Assembly (NCBI RefSeq): GCF_001425785.1
Contig: NZ_LMDI01000023.1
Location: forward strand, 103,633 to 167,632
Length of the DNA stretch: 64,000 nucleotides
From: Rhizobacter sp. Root1221
GTDB taxonomy: Bacteria > Pseudomonadota > Gammaproteobacteria > Burkholderiales > Burkholderiaceae_C
Direction: 5' to 3'
Under the pieces are notes generated by a model that did not search any database, was not told where the DNA came from, and saw only the letters and a program-made list of their open reading frames with translations. Both the position numbers and the translations under genes were made by a program. This document shows positions 36,499 through 45,726 of the stretch, piece after piece; position 1 is the first letter of the stretch; every line of letters begins with the position of its first letter.

Positions 36499-38048
36499 CC
36501 ACGCTGACCATGCCCGTGCCTGAGGTCGGGGTTCGCCGCCGCGGGTGGTTGCACCTCCTGCTCGCGGCCGCGGGCGTGCTCGCACTGCTGGTGTCGCTGG
36601 CCGTGGTGGTGATGCTGATCGCCGCCCGGCAGCACCTGACCGCGGCCGGCGTCATGGCCGTGCTGGGCGCGGGGGTGCTGATCTACATCCACCCCCGCCT
36701 GTACGCCTGGCGCTACGTGGTGCCCGGCGCGCTGGCCGCGCTGGTGTTCATCGTGGTGCCCATGGGCTACACGGTGGCCATCGGGTTCACCAACTACAGC
36801 TCCGAACACCTGCTGCCATTCGAGCGCGCCACCGAGGTGCTGCTCAGCCGCACGAACAGTGACGGTGCCGGCGCCGGCTTCGACTTCCGCCTGATGAAGG
36901 ACGGCGCACGCCACCGCATCGGGTTCACCGGCGAGGACGGCAAGCACTACGTGTCGGCCCCGTTCGACCTGGGGCAGGCCCAACGGGTGCCCGTGGCCGA
37001 GTCCTCGGCCGAGCCGGACGACTCCGCCCTGCCCCTCAAGAGCGTGATCGCCCTGCAGGATGCGCTCAAGCAGGTGACCGCGGTGCTGCCCGACGGCACC
37101 GAGCTGCGCCAGAGCAGCCTGCGCCGCTTCGTGGCAAGCCGACCCGCCTACACCCGCAACGCCGACGGCAGCCTCACCGACAACGCCGACGGCGTGCGCA
37201 TCGAGGCCAACTGGGCGGCCGGCTACTGGCAGCGCGCCGATGGCCAGACCCTGGCGCCGGGCTTCCGCGCGTCGGTGGGCTGGAACAACTACGTGCGCAT
37301 CTTCACCGAGCAGCGGTTCCTCGAGCCGTTCCTGCGGGTGTTCGCGTGGACCATCAGCTTCGCCGGGCTCAACACGCTGTTCACCTTCGCGCTGGGCGTG
37401 GTGCTGGCGGTGGCGTTGAACTGGACCGCGCTGCGCGGCCGCAACTTCTACCGGATCATGCTGTTCCTGCCCTACGCGGTGCCGGCGTTCATCTCGATCC
37501 CGGTGTTCCGCGGGCTCTTCAACGAGAACCTCGGCGAGATCAACATGGTGCTCGACCAGCTGTTCGGCATCCGCCCAGGCTGGTTCTCGGACGCCACGCT
37601 CGCGCGCTCGATGGTGCTGCTGGTCAACGCGTGGCTCGGCTACCCGTACATGATGATCCTGGCGATGGGGCTCATCAAGGCCATCCCCGACGAGCTGTAC
37701 GAAGCGTCGGCGCTGGCAGGTGCCGGGCCGCTGACCAACTTCTTCCGCATCACGCTGCCGCTGATCGCCCGGCCCATCGCGCCGCTCTTGATCGCGTCGT
37801 TCGCGACGAACTTCAACAACCTGACCCTGATCGCGCTGCTGACCAACGGCGCGCCGGACTACCTCGACACCGCGGTGCCGGTGGGCGCGACCGACCTGCT
37901 CGCGTCCTACACGTACCGCATCGCGTTCCAGGACTCGGGGCAGAACTACGCCCTCGCCTGCGCGATCTCGTCGATCGTGTTCCTCATCGTCGCAACGCTG
38001 GCGGTGGTGAACCTGAAATTGTTCAAAGTGGGTCGGGAAGAAAGGTGA
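36495..38048 (+). CDS. Oligosaccharide ABC permease (MalF type)
   Basis: 517 residues. Three membrane segments (about 15-85), a large periplasmic P2-like loop (about 95-260), then the permease core with the EAA loop [22 protein letters not shown] (about 405-426). The large loop is specific to MalF-class proteins and contacts the binding protein. The ATG overlaps the binding-protein stop by 4 bases. Confidence 0.93.
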   Translation: MTTLTMPVPEVGVRRRGWLHLLLAAAGVLALLVSLAVVVMLIAARQHLTAAGVMAVLGAGVLIYIHPRLYAWRYVVPGALAALVFIVVPMGYTVAIGFTNYSSEHLLPFERATEVLLSRTNSDGAGAGFDFRLMKDGARHRIGFTGEDGKHYVSAPFDLGQAQRVPVAESSAEPDDSALPLKSVIALQDALKQVTAVLPDGTELRQSSLRRFVASRPAYTRNADGSLTDNADGVRIEANWAAGYWQRADGQTLAPGFRASVGWNNYVRIFTEQRFLEPFLRVFAWTISFAGLNTLFTFALGVVLAVALNWTALRGRNFYRIMLFLPYAVPAFISIPVFRGLFNENLGEINMVLDQLFGIRPGWFSDATLARSMVLLVNAWLGYPYMMILAMGLIKAIPDELYEASALAGAGPLTNFFRITLPLIARPIAPLLIASFATNFNNLTLIALLTNGAPDYLDTAVPVGATDLLASYTYRIAFQDSGQNYALACAISSIVFLIVATLAVVNLKLFKVGREER

Positions 38049-38052
38049 ACCC

Positions 38053-38943
38053 ATGGCCGTCGTCCTGAAAAAATCCCACCGCTGGCGCGTCGTCGGCATG
38101 CACGTGGCGCTGCTGACGTTCATCACGCTCACGGTGCTGCCGTTCCTGATGATCCTGTCCATCTCGCTGCGCCCCGGCAACTTCGCCGGCGGCCACCTGA
38201 TCCCGCCGGAGATCAGCTTCGAACACTGGAAGCTCGCGCTCGGCATGTCCTACCAGGACGCCGATGGCACGTGGGTAAAACCACCGTTCCCGGTGCTGCA
38301 GTGGATCGTCAACTCGTTCAAGGTGGCGGGTATCTCCGCCGCGGTGTCGCTGCTGCTGTCCATCACGAGCGCCTATGCATTCGCCCGCATGCGCTTCAAG
38401 GGCCGCGACGCCACGCTGAACGGCCTGCTGCTGCTGCAGATGTTCCCGTCGGTGCTGGCCCTGGTGGCCATCTACGCGCTGTTCGACCGCATCGGCGAGT
38501 TCGTGCCGTGGCTGGGGCTGAACAGCCACTGGAGCCTCGCGCTCGCCTACACCGGCGGCGTGGCGCAGCACATCTGGCTCATCAAGGGCTACTACGACAG
38601 CGTGCCGCGGGAGCTGGAGGAAGCCGCGGCCGTGGACGGTGCCACGCCGTTCCAGGCGTTCGTCTACGTGCTGCTGCCGATGGCCCTGCCCATCCTGGTG
38701 GTGGTGTTCGTGCTGGCGTTCCTGGGCGGCATGATCGAGTACCCGATCGCGTCGGTGCTCATGCACGACGAGAGCAAGCTCACGCTGGCCGTCGGCTCGC
38801 GCCTGTTCCTGTTCAACCAGCGTTACCTGTGGGGCGACTTCGCCGCCACCGCCATCCTGGCGGGGCTGCCGTTGACGCTGCTGTTCCTCGTGACCCAGCG
38901 CTGGCTGGTGTCCGGGCTGACCTCGGGGGCCGTGAAGGGGTGA
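38053..38943 (+). CDS. Oligosaccharide ABC permease (MalG type)
   Basis: 296 residues with six membrane segments and the EAA loop ELEEAAAVDGATPFQAFVYVLLP; the extra loop with HLIPPEISFEHWKLALG is MalG-like. Starts 4 bases after the MalF stop. Forms the translocation pore with the MalF-type subunit and two copies of the ATPase. Confidence 0.93.
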   Translation: MAVVLKKSHRWRVVGMHVALLTFITLTVLPFLMILSISLRPGNFAGGHLIPPEISFEHWKLALGMSYQDADGTWVKPPFPVLQWIVNSFKVAGISAAVSLLLSITSAYAFARMRFKGRDATLNGLLLLQMFPSVLALVAIYALFDRIGEFVPWLGLNSHWSLALAYTGGVAQHIWLIKGYYDSVPRELEEAAAVDGATPFQAFVYVLLPMALPILVVVFVLAFLGGMIEYPIASVLMHDESKLTLAVGSRLFLFNQRYLWGDFAATAILAGLPLTLLFLVTQRWLVSGLTSGAVKG

Positions 38944-39014
38944 GGCACGAACCGCGCGCCGGAGGGCTTCGTTTATGCTCGCCAGCATGACTCTTTCCTC
39001 GCCCCACCCCGCAC

Positions 39015-40049
39015 ATGACCACGCTGGCTGAAGTCGCGCGCAAGGCCGGCGTGACCGGGGCCACCGTGTCCAACGTGCTGCGCGGCCGCGGCAAGGTGGG
39101 CAACGAGACGCGCGAACGGGTGCTTGCGGCCGTTCGCGAGCTGAACTACCGCCCCAACCTCACCGCCCGCGCGCTCGCCGAAGGCAAGCCGCAGACGGTG
39201 GCGCTGGTGGTGTCCAGCATCGCCAACCCGTTCTACCCCGAGTTCGCGCTCGCGGTGGAGCAGGCCGTGCGCAAGCTCGGCTACTTCCTCGTGGTGTGCA
39301 ACACCAACGACGACCCGGCCCAGGAACGCGCCTACCTCGACGCCATCGTCGGGTCCCTCGCCCACGGCGTGCTCGTGATGAACGCCGACTTCGTGCAGAT
39401 CGAGGAACTCGTCGCGCTGCGCCAGCGCGGCGTGCCGGTGGTGCTGTGCATGTGGGAGAAGCCCGACACCCCGCCGCCGCTGCCGAGCGTCGCGGTCGAC
39501 TTCTTCCGTGCGGGCATGGTGGCCGCGGAACACCTGATCAAGCTGGGCCACCGGCGCATCGGTGCGGTGCTGGGCAGCGAGTTGAGCGGCAACCACATCT
39601 GGCGCTACCGCGGCTTCTGCGAGGCCATGAGCCGTGCGGGCATCGACCTCCTCGAGAACGGCACGGTGTGCGGGCACGACACGATCGACGCAGGGCGCAA
39701 CGCCGGCCATGCGCTGCTCGCCGCGGTGCCCGACCTGACCGCCATCTTCGCGTCCAACGACCTGCCCGCGCTCGGTGTGCTGCAGGCCGCGGCCGACCTG
39801 GGCCTGGACGTGCCGGGTGACCTGTCGGTGATCGGCATCACCGACATCCAGCTCGCACACCAGGTGCGGCCCGCGCTCACCACGGTGGCCGTGCCCATCC
39901 AGGAATCCGCCGAACTGGCGGTGGAGATGATCATGCAGATGATGCGCGAGAAGGGGCCGGAAGGCAGCAGCGCACCGGCGATGCTGCGCGAGGCTTCCGT
40001 ACCGCGCTTGGTGGTTCGCGCGTCCACGGCCCGGCCTGGCAAGGGCTGA
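39015..40049 (+). CDS. LacI-family repressor of the galactoside locus
   Basis: 344 residues: N-terminal LacI helix-turn-helix and hinge (TTLAEVARKAGVTGATVSNVLRGRGKVG, hinge LTARALAEG) about 1-60, then a periplasmic-binding-protein-type effector domain. It lies 71 bases after the permease gene, at the end of the rightward operon. It is the obvious candidate to bind the paired TTAA-nCGC-TTAA operators at 31.5-31.65 kb and release them on galactose or a galactoside; that link is inferred. Confidence 0.93.
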   Translation: MTTLAEVARKAGVTGATVSNVLRGRGKVGNETRERVLAAVRELNYRPNLTARALAEGKPQTVALVVSSIANPFYPEFALAVEQAVRKLGYFLVVCNTNDDPAQERAYLDAIVGSLAHGVLVMNADFVQIEELVALRQRGVPVVLCMWEKPDTPPPLPSVAVDFFRAGMVAAEHLIKLGHRRIGAVLGSELSGNHIWRYRGFCEAMSRAGIDLLENGTVCGHDTIDAGRNAGHALLAAVPDLTAIFASNDLPALGVLQAAADLGLDVPGDLSVIGITDIQLAHQVRPALTTVAVPIQESAELAVEMIMQMMREKGPEGSSAPAMLREASVPRLVVRASTARPGKG

Positions 40050-40141
40050 CCCTTCTCGAAGTCGGCATTCGTGAATTCCACGACCGAAAGAGTGTCCCGA
40101 TAAGACACCAGGCGCGTCCCGTTCATGGGGAAGAATCCCCC

Positions 40142-41053
40142 ATGGACACCGACGACCTCTTCCCTGGGTTCACCACGCAGGACATCCCGACCGGCGGCGG
40201 CGTGCACATCCGCGTGCGGTCCGGCGGCCGGGGCCGCCCACTGCTGCTGTTGCACGGCCACCCCCAGACCCATGCCATCTGGCACAAGGTGGCGCCGGAG
40301 CTCGCCGGGCATTTCACCCTGGTGCTGGCCGACCTGCGTGGCTACGGCGGCTCGTCCAAACCTGCCGGCACGGCGGACCATGGCAACTACGCCAAGCGCA
40401 CGATGGCCCGCGACATGGTGCGCGTCATGCAGGCGCTGGGCCACGCGCACTTCGACGTGCTCGCCCACGACCGCGGCGCGCGCGTGGCCCATCGCCTGGC
40501 CGTGGACCACGCTGCCGCCGTGCGCCGCCTGGTGCTGCTCGACATCGCCCCCACGCTCGCCATGTACGAACAGGCCGGCGACACCTTCGCGCGGGCGTAC
40601 TGGCACTGGTTCTTCCTGATCCAGCCGGCACCGCTGCCCGAGCGCCTGATCGAGGCGGACCCGGCCGCGTACGTGCGCGACGTGATGGGGCGGCGCAGCG
40701 CCGGCCTCGCGCCGTTCGATCCCCGGGCCCTGGCCGCGTACCAGCATGCGCTGTCGTTGCCCGGTGCGGCGCACGGCCTGTGCGAGGACTACCGGGCCTC
40801 CGCCGGCATCGACCTCGACCACGACCGCACCGACCGGGACAACGGCGTGCGCCTGGCCGCGCCGCTGCTCGCGCTGTGGGGACAGGACGGCGTGGTGCAC
40901 CGCTGCTTCCGGCCACTCGACGAATGGCGCCGCGTGGCCGGCGACGTGCGGGGCCGGCCCCTGCCCTGCGGCCACTACATCGCCGAGGAGGCGCCCGATG
41001 CACTCCTCGCCGAGGTGATCCCGTTCCTGACCGGCGAACAGGTCCACCCATGA
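40142..41053 (+). CDS. Alpha/beta hydrolase, haloacetate/fluoroacetate dehalogenase-like
   Basis: 303 residues. LHGHPQTHAIWHK oxyanion region, nucleophile D110 in AHDRGAR with R111 and R114, acid D134 (LLDIAPT), and base in CGHYIAEEAP (about H276). The YWHWFFLIQ segment carries H154-W155, and Y216 follows, matching the halide-binding His-Trp-Tyr triad of fluoroacetate dehalogenase (D110, D134, H155, W156, Y219, H280 in RPA1163). The nucleophile is Asp rather than Ser, which points to dehalogenation or epoxide hydrolysis. A small TGGGG/CCCCA hairpin (40126-40142) sits directly on the start codon. Confidence 0.85.
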   Translation: MDTDDLFPGFTTQDIPTGGGVHIRVRSGGRGRPLLLLHGHPQTHAIWHKVAPELAGHFTLVLADLRGYGGSSKPAGTADHGNYAKRTMARDMVRVMQALGHAHFDVLAHDRGARVAHRLAVDHAAAVRRLVLLDIAPTLAMYEQAGDTFARAYWHWFFLIQPAPLPERLIEADPAAYVRDVMGRRSAGLAPFDPRALAAYQHALSLPGAAHGLCEDYRASAGIDLDHDRTDRDNGVRLAAPLLALWGQDGVVHRCFRPLDEWRRVAGDVRGRPLPCGHYIAEEAPDALLAEVIPFLTGEQVHP

Positions 41054-41113
41054 GCGCGCGCCGATGCAGCGGCGCCGGTGGCCGCAGCTGACCCGCGTCA
41101 GAGGCTCAGCCTC

Positions 41114-42604
41114 TCAGATCCCGGGGCCGGACACCCGCGCCGGCAGCGCGGCCAGGCGCGCCCACCCGTCCGCGTCGATCCCGCTGCAGTTGGGCAACCA
41201 CAGCGTCTCCAGCGGCAGCTGCGCCAGCGCCGGCACGGCACCCGAGGTGAGCTTCGGCTCGCCGGGGTCGGCACCAATCGTCAGGTGCTGCAGCGGCAAG
41301 CCCACGAGGTGGGCCACGCCGGCATCGGTGAGCCATGGGCTGTCGGACAGGCTGAGGTGGCGCAGCGGCAGCTGGCGCAGGCACGCCAGGTCCGCATCGC
41401 GCAGGTTCAGCCCGCCCAGGTCCAGCCGCTCCAGCGGCAGACCGAGCTCGGCCAGCGCGCGCAGCGCCTTGCCGTCGATCCCGCGGCAGTAGCCCAGGTC
41501 CAACGCCTTCAGCGGCAAACCCGCCAGGTGTTTCAGGCCCTTCGCGGTGACCTCGTTCAACGACAGGTCGAGCGACTCCAGGGCCAACCCCTCCAGGTGC
41601 GCCAGGCCGCGTTCGGAGAACCCGCGCATGTCACCGAGCGCCAGGCGCTTGAGCGGCAGGCCGCGCAACGCATCCAGCGTGTCGCCCAGGCTGCCCAGCT
41701 GGCGCGGGCACTTCAAGGCGAGGTCGGTGAGCGGCATGCCGTCGAGTTCGGCCAGCCCATCCTCGGTGACGTAGGAGCTGTCCAGCGACAGCCGTTCGAG
41801 CGGCAAGTGCCGGATGGCCGCCAACACCGCGTCGCCCGCGTAACACTGGTCGAGGCTCAGCGACCGCAGCGACGTGAGGCCGGAGAGGCACGACGGATCC
41901 TTCGAAAGGGCACTGTTCCAGCCGATGGCCAGGTGTTCCAGCGGGTGACCCCGCAGGCGGGCCACCCCGCGCGACGTGATGCCCGCGGCTCGTTCGAACG
42001 TGAGTGACCGCAACGTGAGCCGCGACAGCTCGCGCAGGCCGTCGTCCGTCACCTCGTCGCAGTAGTTCAACGACAGCTCTTCGAGCACACCGCCGGCCAG
42101 GTGGTCGAGGAAGGTGTCGTCGAAGTCCTCGCCGTGTGTGTGCAGCTTCAGCCGGCGCAACCGTTCGAGCGATGGCAGTCCACTGCTGTCGTCGGCGCGT
42201 GAGAACGTGCTGATCTCCAGCGATTCGAGGCGCAGCGCCGGCAGCCGGCGCCACACGGCCCGGCCGCAGGCGAAATGCGGCCCGTCGAGCACCAGCGAGC
42301 GAAGCGGCAGGCCGGCCAGTGCATCGAGCCAGCCCACCTCGGCGTCCGGCAGGTCGAGGTGATCCACCGGCAGGCCCTGCAGCTGCATCAGCCACGGCGC
42401 CACGCGGTTGGCCCGCTCGGTGGTGATCAGGCTGGCAAGGGCCGCGATGGCGGCCGGGTCGCGCAGGCCCGCGGCCACGCGCAGGCCGTCGAGCGACGCC
42501 TCGCCGGTGTCGAGCAGGTCGCGGTAGAGCGCGGCACGGGCCGCGACGTCGTCGGGGTGGTCGTTCAGGCGGGCCCGGAGGGCGGGGCGATCGAGGTTCA
42601 GCAT
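41114..42604 (-). CDS. Leucine-rich-repeat protein
   Basis: 496 residues: a ~95-residue helical N-terminal domain, then about 16 LRRs of 23-26 residues with the frame LxxLxLxxCxxLTDxGLxxLxxLP (for example LPLERLSLDSSYVTEDGLAELDGMPL). The repeats resemble the cysteine-containing/GALA type known from Ralstonia effectors and many soil bacteria. No signal peptide, transmembrane helix or F-box is evident, so it is probably a cytoplasmic binding scaffold. Start ATG 42604 is chosen because upstream sequence is shadowed by the neighbouring gene. The stop codon sits at a short palindrome AGAGGCT-c-AGCCTCT (41100-41114). Confidence 0.85.
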   Translation of the reverse strand: MLNLDRPALRARLNDHPDDVAARAALYRDLLDTGEASLDGLRVAAGLRDPAAIAALASLITTERANRVAPWLMQLQGLPVDHLDLPDAEVGWLDALAGLPLRSLVLDGPHFACGRAVWRRLPALRLESLEISTFSRADDSSGLPSLERLRRLKLHTHGEDFDDTFLDHLAGGVLEELSLNYCDEVTDDGLRELSRLTLRSLTFERAAGITSRGVARLRGHPLEHLAIGWNSALSKDPSCLSGLTSLRSLSLDQCYAGDAVLAAIRHLPLERLSLDSSYVTEDGLAELDGMPLTDLALKCPRQLGSLGDTLDALRGLPLKRLALGDMRGFSERGLAHLEGLALESLDLSLNEVTAKGLKHLAGLPLKALDLGYCRGIDGKALRALAELGLPLERLDLGGLNLRDADLACLRQLPLRHLSLSDSPWLTDAGVAHLVGLPLQHLTIGADPGEPKLTSGAVPALAQLPLETLWLPNCSGIDADGWARLAALPARVSGPGI

Positions 42605-42621
42605 GCCCCGATTGTCGGGGA

Positions 42622-43227
42622 TCACATCGCCACGTACCGGCCCGGCTTGTGGTTCACAGCCAGTGTGAGGTTCAGCGCCAGCGCACCCACCAGCGAGTAG
42701 CCGATGCGCAGCGGGTCCACCACGAACAGGGCCGCCACCAGGATGCACACGTCCACCACCATCTGCACCTTGCCCGCGCGCCAGCCGCGGTCCTGCTGCA
42801 GCAACAGCGCGACGATGCCCACGCCGCCCAGGCTCGCCTTGTGGCGAAACAGGATCAGGAACCCCGCGCCGGCCAGCAGCCCGCCCAGCACCGCCGCGTA
42901 CAGCGGGTGCAACATGTCAAAGCGCAGCACGAACGGCTGCAGTTCCGTGAAGACCGACAGCAGCGCCACCGCCGCGAACGTCTTGGCCGTGAACACGTGG
43001 CCCATGCGGCGCCACGCGATCCAGTAGAACGGCAGGTTGAGCACGAAAAACAGCTTCCCGAACCCGATGCCGCTCGCGTAGTGCAGCAAGAACGCGAGGC
43101 CCGCGGTGCCCCCCGTCAGCAGCCCGGCGTGCTTGAACATCGCCACACCGAGGGCGATCAGCAGCGTGCCGGTGATCAGCGCCTGGGCGTCTTCGAGCAG
43201 GGTGTGGCGGTCGATGGGGTCGGACAT
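42622..43227 (-). CDS. YitT-family membrane protein
   Basis: 201 residues with five membrane segments and the YitT/DUF161 pattern: LIALGVAMFKHAGLLTGGTAGLAFLLHY and the conserved KASLGGVGIVALLLQ. The family is an inner-membrane protein group of unknown transport function. ATG 43227 is used; a GTG at 43236 overlaps the upstream kinase stop (GTGA) and would add three residues, so the two genes are coupled in either case. Confidence 0.87.
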   Translation of the reverse strand: MSDPIDRHTLLEDAQALITGTLLIALGVAMFKHAGLLTGGTAGLAFLLHYASGIGFGKLFFVLNLPFYWIAWRRMGHVFTAKTFAAVALLSVFTELQPFVLRFDMLHPLYAAVLGGLLAGAGFLILFRHKASLGGVGIVALLLQQDRGWRAGKVQMVVDVCILVAALFVVDPLRIGYSLVGALALNLTLAVNHKPGRYVAM

Positions 43228-43232
43228 GGGAT

Positions 43233-44087
43233 TCACTGCGACCGGGACTGCACCATCCGCAACCGCCGGGCGGCCTCCTCGGCCAGCGTGTCGTCGATCT
43301 CGCGCTTGACGGCGTCCAGGTCCACCGGCTTGTCGACCTGCTCGAAGCGGCCGGTCAGCGGGGCATCGGCGGTCAGGGCGCCCCGCTCGAACAGCGCCCA
43401 GATCTCGCGGCTGAACTGCGTCTCCAGCAGGTCGGGGGCGAACTGGCCGAAGAAGTTCTTCAGGTTCGTCACGTCGCGGTCGAGCATCGACTGCGCGTGG
43501 TTGTTGCCCGCCGCGTCCACCGCCTGCGGCAGGTCGATCACCACCGGGCCGTCGGCGCCCATCAGGATGTTGTATTCCGAGAGGTCGCCGTGCACGACCC
43601 CGGCCGCGAGCATGCGCACCACCTGGCGGATCAGGAATGCATGGTGCTCGCGGGCGGCGTCGGCCTCGAACATGACGTCGTTGAGGCGCGGGGCTGCGTC
43701 ACCGTCGGCATCGGTGACGAGCTCCATCAGCAGCACCCCTTCGTGGAACCCGATGGGTTCGGGCACCCGCACGCCCGCGGCGGCCAGCCGGTACAGCGCA
43801 TCCACCTCGGCGCTTTGCCAGGCGGCTTCCTGCGACTCGCGCCCGAACCGCGTGCCCTTGGCCATGGCACGGGCCTGGCGGCTGTTCTTGGTCTTGCGGT
43901 TCTCGGTGTAGTCGACCGCCTGCCGGAAGCTGCGCTGCTGCGCTTCCTTGTAGACCTTCGCGCAGCGGGTGTGCTCGCCACAACGGACGACGAACACCAT
44001 GGCTTCCTTGCCACTCATCAGCTGGCGCACCACGCTGTCGATCAGCCCGTCTTCGAGCAGCGGCATCAGCCGCGGGGGAATTTTCAT
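43233..44087 (-). CDS. RIO-type serine protein kinase
   Basis: 284 residues of the bacterial RIO family (PA4780-like): nucleotide-binding SGKEAMVFVVR with AKVYK, the long TENRKTKNSRQARAMAKGTRFGRESQEAAWQSAEVDALYRL segment, the catalytic loop VVHGDLSEYNILM and metal-binding VVIDLPQAV. Start ATG 44087 is chosen; the longer frame lacks family sequence. Known bacterial members phosphorylate serine; the target here is unknown. Confidence 0.9.
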   Translation of the reverse strand: MKIPPRLMPLLEDGLIDSVVRQLMSGKEAMVFVVRCGEHTRCAKVYKEAQQRSFRQAVDYTENRKTKNSRQARAMAKGTRFGRESQEAAWQSAEVDALYRLAAAGVRVPEPIGFHEGVLLMELVTDADGDAAPRLNDVMFEADAAREHHAFLIRQVVRMLAAGVVHGDLSEYNILMGADGPVVIDLPQAVDAAGNNHAQSMLDRDVTNLKNFFGQFAPDLLETQFSREIWALFERGALTADAPLTGRFEQVDKPVDLDAVKREIDDTLAEEAARRLRMVQSRSQ

Positions 44088-44163
44088 CGCCGGATGGTAG
44101 CCGGTCGCGCCGAACGGCATCTTCAGCAGGCAGGCCAACAGCGCGTGGCGCGCGCCAATCCCT

Positions 44164-45579
44164 TCAGGCGACCGCCCCTTGCGCATGCAGGCGGATCTGC
44201 TCGGCGAGAAAGCGGTACAGCCGCTCGTCGTCGCTGAACGCCACGTTGAAACGCAGCCAGCCGGTGGGCCGCGGCTCGGTCAGGAACAGGTGGCCGGGCC
44301 CGAGCAGGATCCCGGCGCCCACGGCCTGCTGCGACAGCTCGGCGCCATCGGTCAGGTCCGGGTGCCGCGCCCAGAGGTACAGGCCGGCCTTGGGCTCGCT
44401 GAACAATTCGAAGCCCAGCTCGGTCAAGCGCTGCGCGACGCTGCCGTGGGCCTGCGCCAGCCGGTCGCGCAGGGCCTTGAGGTGCTTGCGCCAGCGCCCC
44501 TCGGACAGCGCGCCGAAGGCGAGCCGCTCGGTGATGTCGGACGAGGTCAAGCCCGACACCATCTTCAACTGCGTCAGGTCACCCAGCAGGTCCGGCCGCG
44601 CCACCAGGTAGCCGACCCGGATGTTCGGCGAGATCGTCTTCGAGTAGCTGCCGACGTAGACGACGCGGCGCAGCTGGTCCAGGCTGGCCAGCGACGGACG
44701 CGGCTCGGGGTCGAGATCGGCGTAGATGTCGTTCTCGACCACCGCCAGGTCGTGCTTCTCGGCCAGCTGCAGCACCCTGTACAACTGTGCCACCGGTGTG
44801 ACCGAGTTGGTCGGGCTCTGCAGGCGCGGCTGCGTGAAGAAGACCTTGGGCCGATGCTCGATCAGCAGTGCCTCCAGCACCGCCAGGTCGTAGCCGGCGG
44901 GCGCGCGTGGCACGCCCACCAGCCTCGCACCAAGGAAGCGCAGCATGAACATCAGGTTCGGATAGCCGGGGTCGTCGACCAGGACGGTGTCGCCGGGGCG
45001 GACCAGGCAACGCGCCACCAGGTCGAGCGCCTGGCTGGAGCCCTGGGTGAGGAGGACACTCTCGGCACCGACCGCGATCTGGCGTTCGGCCAGGGACTCG
45101 GCGATGAGCACCCGCAACGCCATGTGCCCGTGCGGCAGCCCGTAGCCGCCGAGTTCGGCACCATCGCTCGAGAGCTGCCGCAGGCTGCGGCGCACGCCCT
45201 CCTCGAACAACCAGTCGTTCGGCAGCCAGCCGCAGCCGGGCTTGAGCGCCAGGTTGCGGTTCTCGAAGATCTGGCGCAGGTACCAGCGCGCGTCAAAACG
45301 CAGATCAGCGCTCGGCGCCTCGCCGGGCAGCGCCGCGGCGCCGGTACGGGCCTTGACGAAAAACCCCGCATTGGAGCGCGACACGACCCAACCCTGTGCC
45401 ACCAGCCGGTCGTAAGCTTCGACCACGGTGAACACGCTGACCGAATGCCGGGCGGCCAGCGCACGGATCGACGGCAGCTTGGTCCCCGGGCGCAGGGCCT
45501 GCTCGGCAATCAGGCGCCGGAAGCCGTCGACGATCTGGCTGACCAGGGGCGTGGGCGATTCTGGGTTGAGGGTGATCAT
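44164..45579 (-). CDS. MocR/GabR-type regulator (GntR domain fused to aminotransferase fold)
   Basis: 471 residues: a GntR winged helix about 8-78 (PLVSQIVDGFRRLIAEQALRPGTKLPSIRALAARHSVSVFTVVEAYDRL), a linker, then an aminotransferase-fold I effector domain with PLP contacts D284 (ENDIY) and lysine K314 (SYSKT). MocR regulators use PLP-bound metabolites as signals; GabR senses GABA. It is divergent from a gabT-like gene and polyamine importer, so GABA or a related omega-amino acid is the likely effector. ATG 45579 chosen. Confidence 0.92.
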   Translation of the reverse strand: MITLNPESPTPLVSQIVDGFRRLIAEQALRPGTKLPSIRALAARHSVSVFTVVEAYDRLVAQGWVVSRSNAGFFVKARTGAAALPGEAPSADLRFDARWYLRQIFENRNLALKPGCGWLPNDWLFEEGVRRSLRQLSSDGAELGGYGLPHGHMALRVLIAESLAERQIAVGAESVLLTQGSSQALDLVARCLVRPGDTVLVDDPGYPNLMFMLRFLGARLVGVPRAPAGYDLAVLEALLIEHRPKVFFTQPRLQSPTNSVTPVAQLYRVLQLAEKHDLAVVENDIYADLDPEPRPSLASLDQLRRVVYVGSYSKTISPNIRVGYLVARPDLLGDLTQLKMVSGLTSSDITERLAFGALSEGRWRKHLKALRDRLAQAHGSVAQRLTELGFELFSEPKAGLYLWARHPDLTDGAELSQQAVGAGILLGPGHLFLTEPRPTGWLRFNVAFSDDERLYRFLAEQIRLHAQGAVA

Positions 45580-45618
45580 GCGAGGACTGGGATCCCGGTG
45601 CACCGTGAGAGGGCTTCC

Positions 45619-45672
45619 ATGTACAGGGCACGGCGCCAATACAGTACACCGCGGATGGTGGACGGATGTACA
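45619..45672. promoter_or_regulatory. Three spaced TGTACA-like sites between the MocR regulator and gabT
   Basis: TGTACA at 45620-45625, AGTACA at 45643-45648 and TGTACA at 45667-45672 are spaced 23 and 24 bases start to start. The outer two sit in identical ATGTACA heptamers. Two or three same-face sites are the arrangement expected of dimeric MocR regulators. Confidence 0.55.
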
Positions 45673-45726
45673 TGGTATTCGCTGTGCGCGATGCCTACAG
45701 TCCGGCTTTCACCACTGGGAGACGAC

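Noticed and set aside
40092-40108. GTGTC-N7-GACAC before the dehalogenase-like gene
   Set aside because: Short arms and no partner regulator or second copy; kept out of the feature list.
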